Assembly: GCA_946887385.1 (NCBI GenBank)
Contig: CAMPKU010000238.1
Location: 1 to 6,267, forward strand
Reading direction: 5' to 3'
Source: an uncultured Gammaproteobacteria bacterium
Lineage (GTDB): Bacteria > Pseudomonadota > Gammaproteobacteria > Rariloculales > Rariloculaceae
DNA: 6,267 nucleotides
The stretch's first letter is position 1. Every line of letters starts with the position of its first letter. Shown in pieces: positions 1-6,267 of this stretch. A model generated the notes under the pieces. That model saw only the letters and a program-made list of their open reading frames with translations. It was not told where the DNA came from and searched no databases. The position numbers were made by a program, and so were the translations under genes.

Positions 1-44
1 ATCTTGCGGCTCGTGCCGGCCGTCGGCGGCACGAGCCGCAAGAT
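1..44. repeat. Perfect inverted repeat, 18-bp arms with 8-base loop, at the window edge
   Basis: Bases 1-18 (ATCTTGCGGCTCGTGCCG) are the exact reverse complement of bases 27-44, separated by the 8 bases 19-26. The left arm is cut by the window edge, so the repeat may be longer. It lies inside the second ATPase domain, just after Walker A. Residues 333-342 ([10 protein letters not shown]) look normal for this family. The following TSRK is encoded only by the mirrored arm and lacks the usual strand pattern of a hydrophobic residue, a spacer, an aromatic or hydrophobic residue, and a glycine. Such a stem is not expected within a conserved coding region. The simplest reading is a fold-back chimera at a contig end, not a biological hairpin. 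Confidence 0.85.
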
Positions 45-1040
45 GGCGCGCGCGAGCGTCGATTTGCCGCTGCCCGACTCGCCGACGACGCCGAGTGTTT
101 CGCCGGGCGCCAGCGTGAGGTCCACGCCGTCGACGGCGCGCAGCACGGTGCGCGGCGCGAGCCACCCGCCGCCCAACGGGAAGTGCACCTTGAGCCCTTC
201 CACGGCAACGAGCGGCGGCGCCTGCTCGGCCGTCGGCGGCAGCTCGGCCACGAGCGGCGAGTTCAGACGCGGCACGGCCTTGAGCAGCGCGCGTGTGTAC
301 TCGTGCTGCGGCCGGTAGAACACATCGGCCGCCGGTCCTTGCTCCTTGAGCTCGCCCGCGTGCATCACGAGCACCCGATCCGCCAGGCCCGCCACGACGC
401 CGAGATCGTGCGTGATCAGCAGGATCGCCATGTCGAAGCGGTTTCGCAGGCCCTTGAGCAGCTCCAGAATCTGCGCCTGCACCGTCACGTCGAGCGCCGT
501 CGTCGGCTCGTCGGCCACGAGCACTTCAGGGTGCAACAGCAAGCTCGCGGCGATCATCACGCGCTGGCGCAGGCCGCCCGAAAGCTCGTGCGGATAGCGC
601 TTCAAGCGCGCGGCCGCCTCGGGAATCGCGACGGCCTCGAGCATCTCCTTGCAGCGCGCGCGCGCAGCCTTCGCCGAGACCCGCTCGTGCGACCGGACCA
701 CCTCGCGCATCTGCGCTTCGATGGTGAGATACGGATTCAGCGAGGTCATCGGATCTTGGAAGATCATGGCGATCTTCGCGCCGCGCACGGCACGCAGCTC
801 GCGCGGCCTCATCGCAAGCAGGTCGCGGCCCGCGAAATGCGCCGTGCCCGTCGCGCGCCCGTTCGCGGCCAAGAGGCCTACGAGGCTCAGCACGCTCTGG
901 CTCTTGCCGGAGCCCGACTCGCCGACGATGCCCACCGTCTCGCCCTTCTCGAGCGAGAAGCTCAAATCCTTCACGGCATGCACTTCGCCGTCGGGGGTGG
1001 CGAAGCGCACGTTCAGGTTTTCGACCTCGAGCAGCGCCAT
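1..1040 (-). CDS. Oligopeptide ABC transporter ATP-binding protein, fused OppD-OppF type, 3' end outside the window
   Basis: This gene encodes the ATPase that drives peptide import from the cytoplasmic face of the OppBC channel. 346 residues are visible. The first nucleotide-binding domain closely resembles OppD: Walker [10 protein letters not shown] (40-48; E. coli OppD also has GKSQ), Q-loop IFQDP (93-97), signature LSGGLRQR (153-160), Walker B VLVADEP (173-179) and H-loop THD (His211). After the OppD-like AVPRL (255-259) the usual cysteine-containing OppD tail is absent. A ~20-residue Pro/Ala-rich linker leads instead to a second domain starting near residue 277, with Walker [10 protein letters not shown] (320-328, bases 57-83). 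Known fused relatives (YejF, GsiA type) are about 530-620 residues, so roughly 200 or more are missing here. The ATG at 1040 lies 4 bases after the oppC stop, with AAGGA at 1052-1056. The last residues, from about 343, fall in an inverted repeat and may be artefactual. The family is certain; the exact peptide substrates are not. Confidence 0.93.
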   Translation of the reverse strand, partial: MALLEVENLNVRFATPDGEVHAVKDLSFSLEKGETVGIVGESGSGKSQSVLSLVGLLAANGRATGTAHFAGRDLLAMRPRELRAVRGAKIAMIFQDPMTSLNPYLTIEAQMREVVRSHERVSAKAARARCKEMLEAVAIPEAAARLKRYPHELSGGLRQRVMIAASLLLHPEVLVADEPTTALDVTVQAQILELLKGLRNRFDMAILLITHDLGVVAGLADRVLVMHAGELKEQGPAADVFYRPQHEYTRALLKAVPRLNSPLVAELPPTAEQAPPLVAVEGLKVHFPLGGGWLAPRTVLRAVDGVDLTLAPGETLGVVGESGSGKSTLARAILRLVPPTAGTSRK

Positions 1041-1044
1041 CGGC

Positions 1045-1926
1045 TCAGCGGTCCTTGGGATCGAGCGCGTCGCGCATGCCGTCGCCCAAGAAGTTGAAGC
1101 AGAACAGCGTCGTGGCCAAGAACGCGGCCGGAAAGATCAGCATCCACGGCGCGCTCTCGAGCTCCTCGCTGCCCTCGTTCACGAGCGCGCCCCACGACGT
1201 CATCGGCTCCTGCACACCGAGCCCCAAAAAGCTCAGGAACGACTCGACGAGAATCACCTGTGGGATCGTCAGCGTCACGTACACGGCCACCACGCCGAGC
1301 AGATTCGGCACGATGTGGCGGCGGATAATGGCCGCGGCGCCCACGCCTTGCGCTTGCGCCGCTTCGACGAACTCGCGGTGCTTCAAGCTCAACGTCTGGC
1401 CGCGCACGATCCGCGCCATGTCGAGCCAGTTGATGGCGCCGATCGCGACGAAGATCAGCACGATGTTGCGGCCGAAGTACACCATCAGCAGGATCACGAA
1501 GAACATGAACGGCAGCGCATAGAGGATGTCGACGATGCGCATCATCAGCGCATCCACGCGGCCGCCGAAGTATCCGGCGATCGCGCCGTAGGTCACGCCG
1601 ATGAGCAGGCTCACGGCCGTCGCCACGATGCCCACGAGCAGCGAGATGCGCCCGCCGTAGAGCGTGCGCACGAAGAGATCTCGCCCGAGCGTGTCGGTGC
1701 CGAACCAGTGCCCCGTGGCAGCGCTCGGCCCGATCGACGTGTTCGCGAAGTCCGCGAAGTCGAACGTGTACCGCGACAGCCACGGCCCGAACATCACCAG
1801 CACGGCCATCGCCGCGATCGTGACGCCGCCCACCACGGCCGCGCGGTTGCGCTTGAGCTTTGCCCACGCGTCGGCCCACAAGCTGCGCCCGCGCGCTTCT
1901 GGAATCGCGGCCACGGTCGCGCTCAT
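1045..1926 (-). CDS. oppC: Oligopeptide ABC transporter permease OppC
   Basis: Inner-membrane permease that pairs with OppB to form the peptide channel. The protein is 293 residues, near the length of E. coli OppC. Its cytoplasmic N terminus carries GRSLWADA (12-20), typical of OppC, before membrane segments at about 30-50, 93-118, 137-166, 209-228 and 262-282. The periplasmic loop holds the family motif FGTDTLGRDL (75-84). The ATPase-contacting EAA loop is at about 186-208 (FVEAAQAQGV onward). The C terminus GDGMRDALDPKDR is almost the E. coli ending. The ATG at 1924-1926 overlaps the oppB TGA as ATGA, and GGTGA stands 7 bases upstream. An in-frame ATG at 1951-1953 would add nine residues and deepen the overlap, so it is less likely. 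The overlap suggests translational coupling with oppB and equal production of the two subunits. Confidence 0.95.
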   Translation of the reverse strand: MSATVAAIPEARGRSLWADAWAKLKRNRAAVVGGVTIAAMAVLVMFGPWLSRYTFDFADFANTSIGPSAATGHWFGTDTLGRDLFVRTLYGGRISLLVGIVATAVSLLIGVTYGAIAGYFGGRVDALMMRIVDILYALPFMFFVILLMVYFGRNIVLIFVAIGAINWLDMARIVRGQTLSLKHREFVEAAQAQGVGAAAIIRRHIVPNLLGVVAVYVTLTIPQVILVESFLSFLGLGVQEPMTSWGALVNEGSEELESAPWMLIFPAAFLATTLFCFNFLGDGMRDALDPKDR

Positions 1927-2846
1927 CGGTACTTCACCCGCGGGTCGAGCCACGCATACGCGAGGTCGACGAGGAAATTGAACGCGATGATCAGCACGCC
2001 GTAGAACACCACCACGCCCATGACGAGCGTGTAGTCGCGATTCAACGCGCCCGTCACGAAAAACCGCCCGAGCCCGGGCACGCCGAAGATTTGCTCGATG
2101 ACGACGGACCCCGTGATGACGGCCGCCGTGGCCGGCCCCAGAAAGGAAACCACCGGCAGCAGGGCGGGCTTCAGCGCGTGCCGCACCAGAATTTTCCAGC
2201 TCGGCAGGCCCTGTGCTCTCGCCGTGCGGATGAAGTTGCTGCGCAGCACCTCGATCATGCTGCCGCGCGTGAGCCGCGAGAGATACGCAATCTGCGGCAG
2301 CGCCAGCGAGATCACGGGCAACACGAGATTGCGCACGGAGCCTTCACCGAGGCCGCCGGCCGGCAGCCAGCCCAAGTACACGGCGAAGATCAGCACCAGC
2401 AGCGGCGCCATCACGAAATTCGGCACCGAGATGCCCGTCATCGAGACGGCCATCACGCCGTGGTCCGCCACCGTGTTCTGCCGCAGCGCAGCCAGACAAC
2501 CCACGGTAACCCCCACGAGCAGCGCCATGAGCATGGCGCTGCCGCCGAGCTTCAGCGACACCGGGAAGCCGCTCAAGATCAGCTCCGTGACGGTGTAATC
2601 GCGATACTGGAACGAGGGCCCGAAATCGAACTGAACGAGCCCCCACAGGTAGCGCCCGAACTGTTGATAGAGCGGCTCGTCGAGATGGTAGGCCGCGCGT
2701 AAATTGGCCTCGATTTCGGGCAGGAGCTGCCGCTCGCTATCGAACGGCCCGCCGGGCGCGGCACGGATCATGAAGAACGCGAATGCGATCAGCACGAGCA
2801 GCGTCGGAATCGCTCCGAGCAGCCGCCGCAGCGAGTAATTCAGCAA
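1923..2846 (-). CDS. oppB: Oligopeptide ABC transporter permease OppB, TTG start
   Basis: Inner-membrane permease and partner of OppC. The protein is 307 residues (E. coli OppB about 306), with membrane segments at about 12-30, 98-121, 132-158, 173-190, 228-254 and 274-299. The large periplasmic loop after segment 1 contains the OppB-type PGGPFDSER and FDFGPSFQYRDY. The EAA loop is at 206-226 (FIRTARAQGLP onward), followed by HALKPALLPV. The start codon is TTG at 2844-2846. An in-frame TGA lies nine codons upstream with no ATG or GTG between, and the next in-frame Met is residue 26, inside the first membrane segment. The N terminus LNYSLRRLLGAIPTL also aligns with E. coli MLKFILRRCLEAIPTL. 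Its ribosome site GGAG is 8 bases upstream. The gap to oppA is 16 bases, and the stop overlaps the oppC start. Confidence 0.95.
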   Translation of the reverse strand: MLNYSLRRLLGAIPTLLVLIAFAFFMIRAAPGGPFDSERQLLPEIEANLRAAYHLDEPLYQQFGRYLWGLVQFDFGPSFQYRDYTVTELILSGFPVSLKLGGSAMLMALLVGVTVGCLAALRQNTVADHGVMAVSMTGISVPNFVMAPLLVLIFAVYLGWLPAGGLGEGSVRNLVLPVISLALPQIAYLSRLTRGSMIEVLRSNFIRTARAQGLPSWKILVRHALKPALLPVVSFLGPATAAVITGSVVIEQIFGVPGLGRFFVTGALNRDYTLVMGVVVFYGVLIIAFNFLVDLAYAWLDPRVKYR

Positions 2847-2854
2847 CCGTTTCG

Positions 2855-2858
2855 CTCC
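2855..2858 (-). promoter_or_regulatory. Ribosome binding site of oppB supporting the TTG start
   Basis: GGAG on the minus strand, 8 bases before the TTG at 2844-2846 and inside the 16-base oppA-oppB gap. The in-frame stop just upstream leaves no ATG or GTG alternative, so this site decides the start. The weak initiation codon could set permease levels below those of OppA; that is inference. Confidence 0.7.
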
Positions 2859-2862
2859 GCGC

Positions 2863-4500
2863 TCAGTGCTTCAGCACGTAGTAATTCTTGTGGTACTGGT
2901 GGTCCATGATGTTGGGCACGAAGCCTCCCACCCACGGCTGAATCAGGCGCTGGCGCACGTAGAAATAGATCGGCAGCACCGGCATGTCGGCGAGCAGCAC
3001 GCGCTCGGCTTCTTCGAGCAAGCGGGCGCGCGCGGCCAGATCGAGCTCCGACTGCGCGGCGGTCACGAGCCGGTCGTACTCGGCGCTGCTATAGCCCGTG
3101 TCGTTGTTGCCGGAGCTCGTGCGCAGAAGCTCCGAGAAGCTGAACGCGTCGTTGTAGTCGCCGATCCAGCCTACGCGATACACCTGCGTCTGCGTGCGCT
3201 GCAGGCGCGTGTCCAGAAAGACCTTCCACTCTTCATTGCGGATCTGCGCCTCGACGCCCAAGGTCTGCTTCCACATCGCGGCAATCGCCACCGCGATGCG
3301 GCGGTGGTCGTCCTGCGTGTTGTAGAGAATCTCCGTGCGCAGCGGATTGCTCGCGGAATAGCCGGCCTCGGCATACAACCGCTTCGCCTCGGCCTCGCGC
3401 TCGGCTTGCGTCCACGAAGCCTCCGGCATCTGTTGCTGCGTGTAGTTCGCCACCGGCGGCACGAATCCGTACGCCGACGTTTGCCCGGCGCCCAGGATCT
3501 GCTGCGTGATGATGTCGCGATCGATCGCGAGACTCAGCGCACGGCGCAGCTTCGGCTTGTCCTTGAAAGGCTCGCGCGTGACGTTGAAGCCGTAGTAGTA
3601 GCTGCCCAAGTACGGCGAAATGTGCAGCTCGTCGGCAAGGTTCTCGCGAATGAAGGCGAGCTGTGCGTTCGGGATCGTGTAGGTGACGTCGAGCTCGCGC
3701 GCACGGAATCGCTGCAGCTCGGCGCTTTGATCCTCCGTGGCGTGGAACCAGACCTCTTCGATTTTGTTGTTGGCGTTACCCCAGTAGTGCGGGTTGCGCA
3801 CCACCTTCACGTGCGACTGCACCACCCACTCGTCGAGCTTGAATGCGCCGTTGCCCACGAGGTTGCCGGCGCGCGTCCATTGATCGCCGTGCGTCTCGAT
3901 CGTCGCGCGGTGCACGGGGTAGGCCATCGAATGGGCGAGCAGCCCCAAGAAATACGGTGTGGCATTCGCGAGCTTGATCTCGAGCGTGTGGTCGTCGAGC
4001 GCGCGCACACCGAGCTCGGTAGGCGCCAACCGGCCCGCGGTGACCTCGTCGGCATTCTCGATCGGGCTCAAGATGTAGCTGTACACGCTCAGCGTTTTTG
4101 GATCCACGCCGCGGCGAAACGCGTACACGAAGTCGTGCGCCGTTACCGGGTCGCCGTTCGACCAGCGCGCTTCCACGCGCAGCGTGAACACGAACGTCTT
4201 GCCGTCCTCGCTCATCGTCCACGCCGAGGCCGCGCCGGGAATCAGGTCGCCGTTTGGCGCTTCTCCGACCAGGCCTTCGAATAGATCGCGCTGCACGTCG
4301 GAGCTCGACACGTCCTCGCTGCGGTGCGGATCCAGCGACTGAAGCTCGCCGCCGTTGCCAAGATGCAGCACCTGCTGCTCGGCGAGCTCGGTGCCGCTCG
4401 CGCCGCCGATCTCGACGGCCGGGCCCGAGCTTCCGCCTCCGCAAGCGGCGAGCAGCGCGCTCGCGGCCAGTAAAGTCAACGTTTCGAGTTTGCGGCTCAT
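2863..4500 (-). CDS. oppA: Oligopeptide-binding protein OppA, predicted lipoprotein
   Basis: Extracytoplasmic binding protein (SBP family 5) that captures peptides for OppBC. The length is 545 residues (E. coli 543) and similarity runs end to end, from GELQSLDPH (51-59) to the last residues YYVLKH. A short charged start, a hydrophobic run and LAAC at 17-20 make a lipoprotein signal peptide. A Gly/Ser-rich tether (21-38) precedes the folded part. Glycine after Cys20 gives no Asp+2 inner-membrane retention signal. Family-5 signature sequence is around 90-130. By alignment to recalled E. coli OppA, peptide-contact residues Glu52, His399, Arg432, Arg442 and Asp448 are kept (Glu32, His371, Arg404, Arg413 and Asp419 there). 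The two disulfide cysteines are Gly299 and Ile446 here, so Cys20 is the only cysteine in the protein. The ATG has AAGGAG 7 bases upstream. It is the first gene of the opp operon, 46 bases after mnmG. Confidence 0.95.
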   Translation of the reverse strand: MSRKLETLTLLAASALLAACGGGSSGPAVEIGGASGTELAEQQVLHLGNGGELQSLDPHRSEDVSSSDVQRDLFEGLVGEAPNGDLIPGAASAWTMSEDGKTFVFTLRVEARWSNGDPVTAHDFVYAFRRGVDPKTLSVYSYILSPIENADEVTAGRLAPTELGVRALDDHTLEIKLANATPYFLGLLAHSMAYPVHRATIETHGDQWTRAGNLVGNGAFKLDEWVVQSHVKVVRNPHYWGNANNKIEEVWFHATEDQSAELQRFRARELDVTYTIPNAQLAFIRENLADELHISPYLGSYYYGFNVTREPFKDKPKLRRALSLAIDRDIITQQILGAGQTSAYGFVPPVANYTQQQMPEASWTQAEREAEAKRLYAEAGYSASNPLRTEILYNTQDDHRRIAVAIAAMWKQTLGVEAQIRNEEWKVFLDTRLQRTQTQVYRVGWIGDYNDAFSFSELLRTSSGNNDTGYSSAEYDRLVTAAQSELDLAARARLLEEAERVLLADMPVLPIYFYVRQRLIQPWVGGFVPNIMDHQYHKNYYVLKH

Positions 4501-4507
4501 GGCGGCA

Positions 4508-4513
4508 CTCCTT
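4508..4513 (-). promoter_or_regulatory. Strong ribosome binding site of oppA
   Basis: AAGGAG on the minus strand, 7 bases before the oppA ATG. It is the best Shine-Dalgarno match in the window, fitting the need for excess binding protein over the membrane subunits. It lies in the 46-base mnmG-oppA gap (4501-4546), where I see no convincing promoter or terminator. An opp promoter could lie inside the end of mnmG, but I cannot place one. Confidence 0.75.
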
Positions 4514-4546
4514 CGTTTCGGCGCTCGGCGCCTCGGGCGTCGTGGC

Positions 4547-6267
4547 TCAAGCGATGCGCCGCGGCCGTTTCTTCACGTGAATCAGGAGCAGCGCGATCGC
4601 GGCCGGCGTCATGCCGGAGATCCGCGTCGCCTGCCCAATGTCGTTCGGCCGCACACGCGCGAGCTTCTCGCGCAGCTCGTTCGACAGGCCGTTGATCTGC
4701 GCGTAGTCGAGATCCTGCGGCAAGCACGTGGCGCCCTCGCGCTTGTGCCGCTCGATCTCCACGCCCTGCCGCTCCACGTAGCCGGCATAGTGCGCGTCGA
4801 TCGACAGACTCGCCGTCCACTGCTCGACGAGCTCGGCGTCGAGCTGCGCGAGCTCCGGCGACGGGCCCACGCTCGGCAACGCCGCAACGTCCGCATACGC
4901 CACGCCCGGCCGGCGCAGCAGCGCGTAGGCCGACGCCTCGCGCGCGAGCGGCTCGGCGAACGCGCCGCCGATGCGCACTTCGGCGGGCCGGACCACCGCG
5001 TCGTGCAGACGCGAGCGTTCCTTCGCCAGCCAGTTGCGGCGCGCCTCGAACGCTCGCCAGCGCGCGTCGTCGACGAGCCCAAGCTCGCGCCCGGCGGGCG
5101 TCAACCGCAGGTCCGCGTTGTCCTCGCGCAGGCTCAACCTGAATTCCGCGCGGCTCGTGAACATTCGGTACGGTTCCGTGGTGCCGCGCGTGATGAGGTC
5201 GTCGATGAGCACGCCGATGTAGGCGTCCTCACGGCGCGGATACCACGGCGCGCGGCCGAGCACGCTCGCGGCGGCATTGATGCCGGCCACGATGCCTTGC
5301 GCCGCGGCTTCCTCGTAGCCCGTGGTGCCGTTGATCTGGCCGGCGAAAAACAGCCCCTCGACGGCCTTGGTTTCGAGCGAAAGCTTCAGATCGCGAGGAT
5401 CGAAATAGTCGTACTCGATGGCGTAGCCGGGGCGCGTGACGTGCGCGCGCTCGAAGCCCGGAATCGAGCGGACCAGCTCGAGCTGCACGTCGAACGGCAG
5501 TGAGGTCGAGATGCCGTTCGGGTAGATCTCGAACGTCGAGAGCCCTTCGGGCTCGATGAAGATCTGGTGGCGCGTGCGGTCTTTGAAGCGCACCACCTTG
5601 TCCTCGATCGACGGGCAGTACCGCGGCCCGGTGCCTTCGATGGCGCCCGTGAACAGCGGCGAGCGATCGAGCCCCGCCCGAATGATCTCGTGCGTGCGCT
5701 CCGTGGTATGCGTGATGTGGCAGCTCACCTGCCGCGGATGCTCGGCGCGGGAGCCCAAGAACGAAAACACCGGCGTCGGCGTATCGCCGGGCTGCTCGGC
5801 GAGGTGGGTGTAATCGATGCTGCGGCCGTCGATGCGCGGCGGCGTGCCGGTCTTCAATCGGCCCACCGCGAGCCCCAGGTCGCGCAGCCCGCGCGCGAGC
5901 CCCACCGATGCGGGATCGCCGGCGCGGCCGCCCGAGTAATTGACCTCGCCCACGTGGATCTTGCCGTCTAAGAACGTGCCCACCGTGAGCACGACGGCGT
6001 CCGCGGCGATCTTCATGCCGGCCTGCGTCACGACGCCGCGCGCGCGCGTGCCGTCGAGCAGCAAGCCGTCCACGTTCTGCTGCAGCAGCGTGAGGTTCGG
6101 CTCGGCATCGAGCAGCTCGCGAATCGCGCGCTTGTAGAGCGCGCGGTCGGCCTGCGCCCGCGTGGCGCGGACGGCGGGCCCTTTGCTGGCGTTCAACGTG
6201 CGGAAATGGATGCCGGCGCGGTCGATCGCGCGCGCCATCGCCCCGCCGAGCGCGTCGATCTCCTTCG
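4547..6267 (-). CDS. mnmG: tRNA uridine-5-carboxymethylaminomethyl modification enzyme MnmG (GidA), 5' end outside the window
   Basis: FAD-dependent enzyme that works with the GTPase MnmE to install the aminomethyl-type modification at the wobble uridine (U34) of certain tRNAs in the cytoplasm. The visible part starts at [10 protein letters not shown], matching E. coli residues 61-70. About 60 residues, with the FAD-binding glycine motif and the first conserved cysteine (Cys47 in E. coli), lie beyond 6267. Present are [31 protein letters not shown] and [10 protein letters not shown]. Also present are the second conserved cysteine in [11 protein letters not shown] (codon 5615-5617, Cys277 in E. 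coli), [16 protein letters not shown] and [16 protein letters not shown]. The C-terminal tRNA/MnmE-binding part is intact ([24 protein letters not shown]) and ends in a basic KKRPRR tail. The projected full length is about 632 residues (E. coli 629), so nothing suggests decay. The usual downstream neighbour rsmG is absent here; oppA follows instead. Confidence 0.97.
   Translation of the reverse strand, partial: KEIDALGGAMARAIDRAGIHFRTLNASKGPAVRATRAQADRALYKRAIRELLDAEPNLTLLQQNVDGLLLDGTRARGVVTQAGMKIAADAVVLTVGTFLDGKIHVGEVNYSGGRAGDPASVGLARGLRDLGLAVGRLKTGTPPRIDGRSIDYTHLAEQPGDTPTPVFSFLGSRAEHPRQVSCHITHTTERTHEIIRAGLDRSPLFTGAIEGTGPRYCPSIEDKVVRFKDRTRHQIFIEPEGLSTFEIYPNGISTSLPFDVQLELVRSIPGFERAHVTRPGYAIEYDYFDPRDLKLSLETKAVEGLFFAGQINGTTGYEEAAAQGIVAGINAAASVLGRAPWYPRREDAYIGVLIDDLITRGTTEPYRMFTSRAEFRLSLREDNADLRLTPAGRELGLVDDARWRAFEARRNWLAKERSRLHDAVVRPAEVRIGGAFAEPLAREASAYALLRRPGVAYADVAALPSVGPSPELAQLDAELVEQWTASLSIDAHYAGYVERQGVEIERHKREGATCLPQDLDYAQINGLSNELREKLARVRPNDIGQATRISGMTPAAIALLLIHVKKRPRRIA

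Noticed and set aside
897..923. Walker A of the first ATPase domain reads GKSQ, without the usual Thr
   Set aside because: As I recall it, E. coli OppD has the same GKSQ, and the other ATPase motifs are intact, so this is a family trait and not a defect.
1045..1953. Upstream ATG at 1951-1953 as the oppC start
   Set aside because: It would overlap oppB by 31 bases and add residues not seen in OppC. The ATG at 1924-1926 gives a standard ATGA overlap with a GGTGA ribosome site.
183..2004. Plus-strand open frames of about 300-450 codons opposite the ATPase and oppC genes
   Set aside because: Same reason: Arg/His/Gln/Glu-rich low-complexity translations lying exactly over conserved minus-strand genes.
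2866..4284. Long plus-strand open frame (472 codons) opposite oppA
   Set aside because: The translation is rich in Arg, His, Ala and Val without recognisable motifs. It is the expected mirror of a GC-rich gene with strong third-position GC, and oppA itself is well conserved on the other strand.
4520..4532. Small hairpin (5-bp stem GGCGC/GCGCC, 3-base loop) in the mnmG-oppA gap, considered as a terminator
   Set aside because: The stem is short and no U-run follows on either strand. Stems like this arise often by chance at this GC content.
4355..5503. Plus-strand open frame (382 codons) crossing the oppA start and the mnmG 3' half
   Set aside because: It spans two well-supported opposite-strand genes, has no family motif and shows only GC-driven absence of stops.

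Overview
The window is a GC-rich stretch of ordinary bacterial chromosome with every gene on the minus strand. It reads, from right to left, mnmG (5' end outside the window), oppA, oppB, oppC and a double-ATPase opp gene (3' end outside the window). The MnmG and OppA/B/C proteins can be followed almost residue by residue against my memory of their Escherichia coli counterparts. The Opp proteins start and end where the E. coli ones do and keep long identical blocks. A gammaproteobacterium is the best guess, with another GC-rich proteobacterium possible. That is inference from recalled sequences; no search was run.

Layout. Positions 4547-6267 encode the tRNA U34-modification enzyme MnmG without its first ~60 residues. 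After a 46-base gap with a strong ribosome binding site comes oppA (2863-4500), a peptide-binding protein that here looks like a lipoprotein. Then come the permeases oppB (1923-2846, TTG start) and oppC (1045-1926, ATGA overlap with oppB). After a 4-base gap follows a gene that starts as OppD and runs straight into a second, OppF-like ATPase domain (1-1040, incomplete). The tight spacing says oppABC-D(F) is one operon. mnmG may read through into it, since no terminator is visible in the gap.

How the genes work together. OppA catches short peptides in the periplasm. OppB and OppC form the inner-membrane channel. The two nucleotide-binding domains, here on one chain instead of separate OppD and OppF proteins, power import. 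MnmG is a housekeeping tRNA enzyme with no functional link to peptide uptake.

Points worth a second look are modest. The first 44 bases form a perfect 18-bp inverted repeat running to the window edge inside the second ATPase domain, most simply a fold-back artefact at a contig end. The ATPases are fused and the usual OppD tail is missing. OppA has lost both cysteines of the classical disulfide and has a lipobox cysteine. I see no mobile element, CRISPR array, RNA gene or new system. No gene-free stretch exceeds 46 bases.
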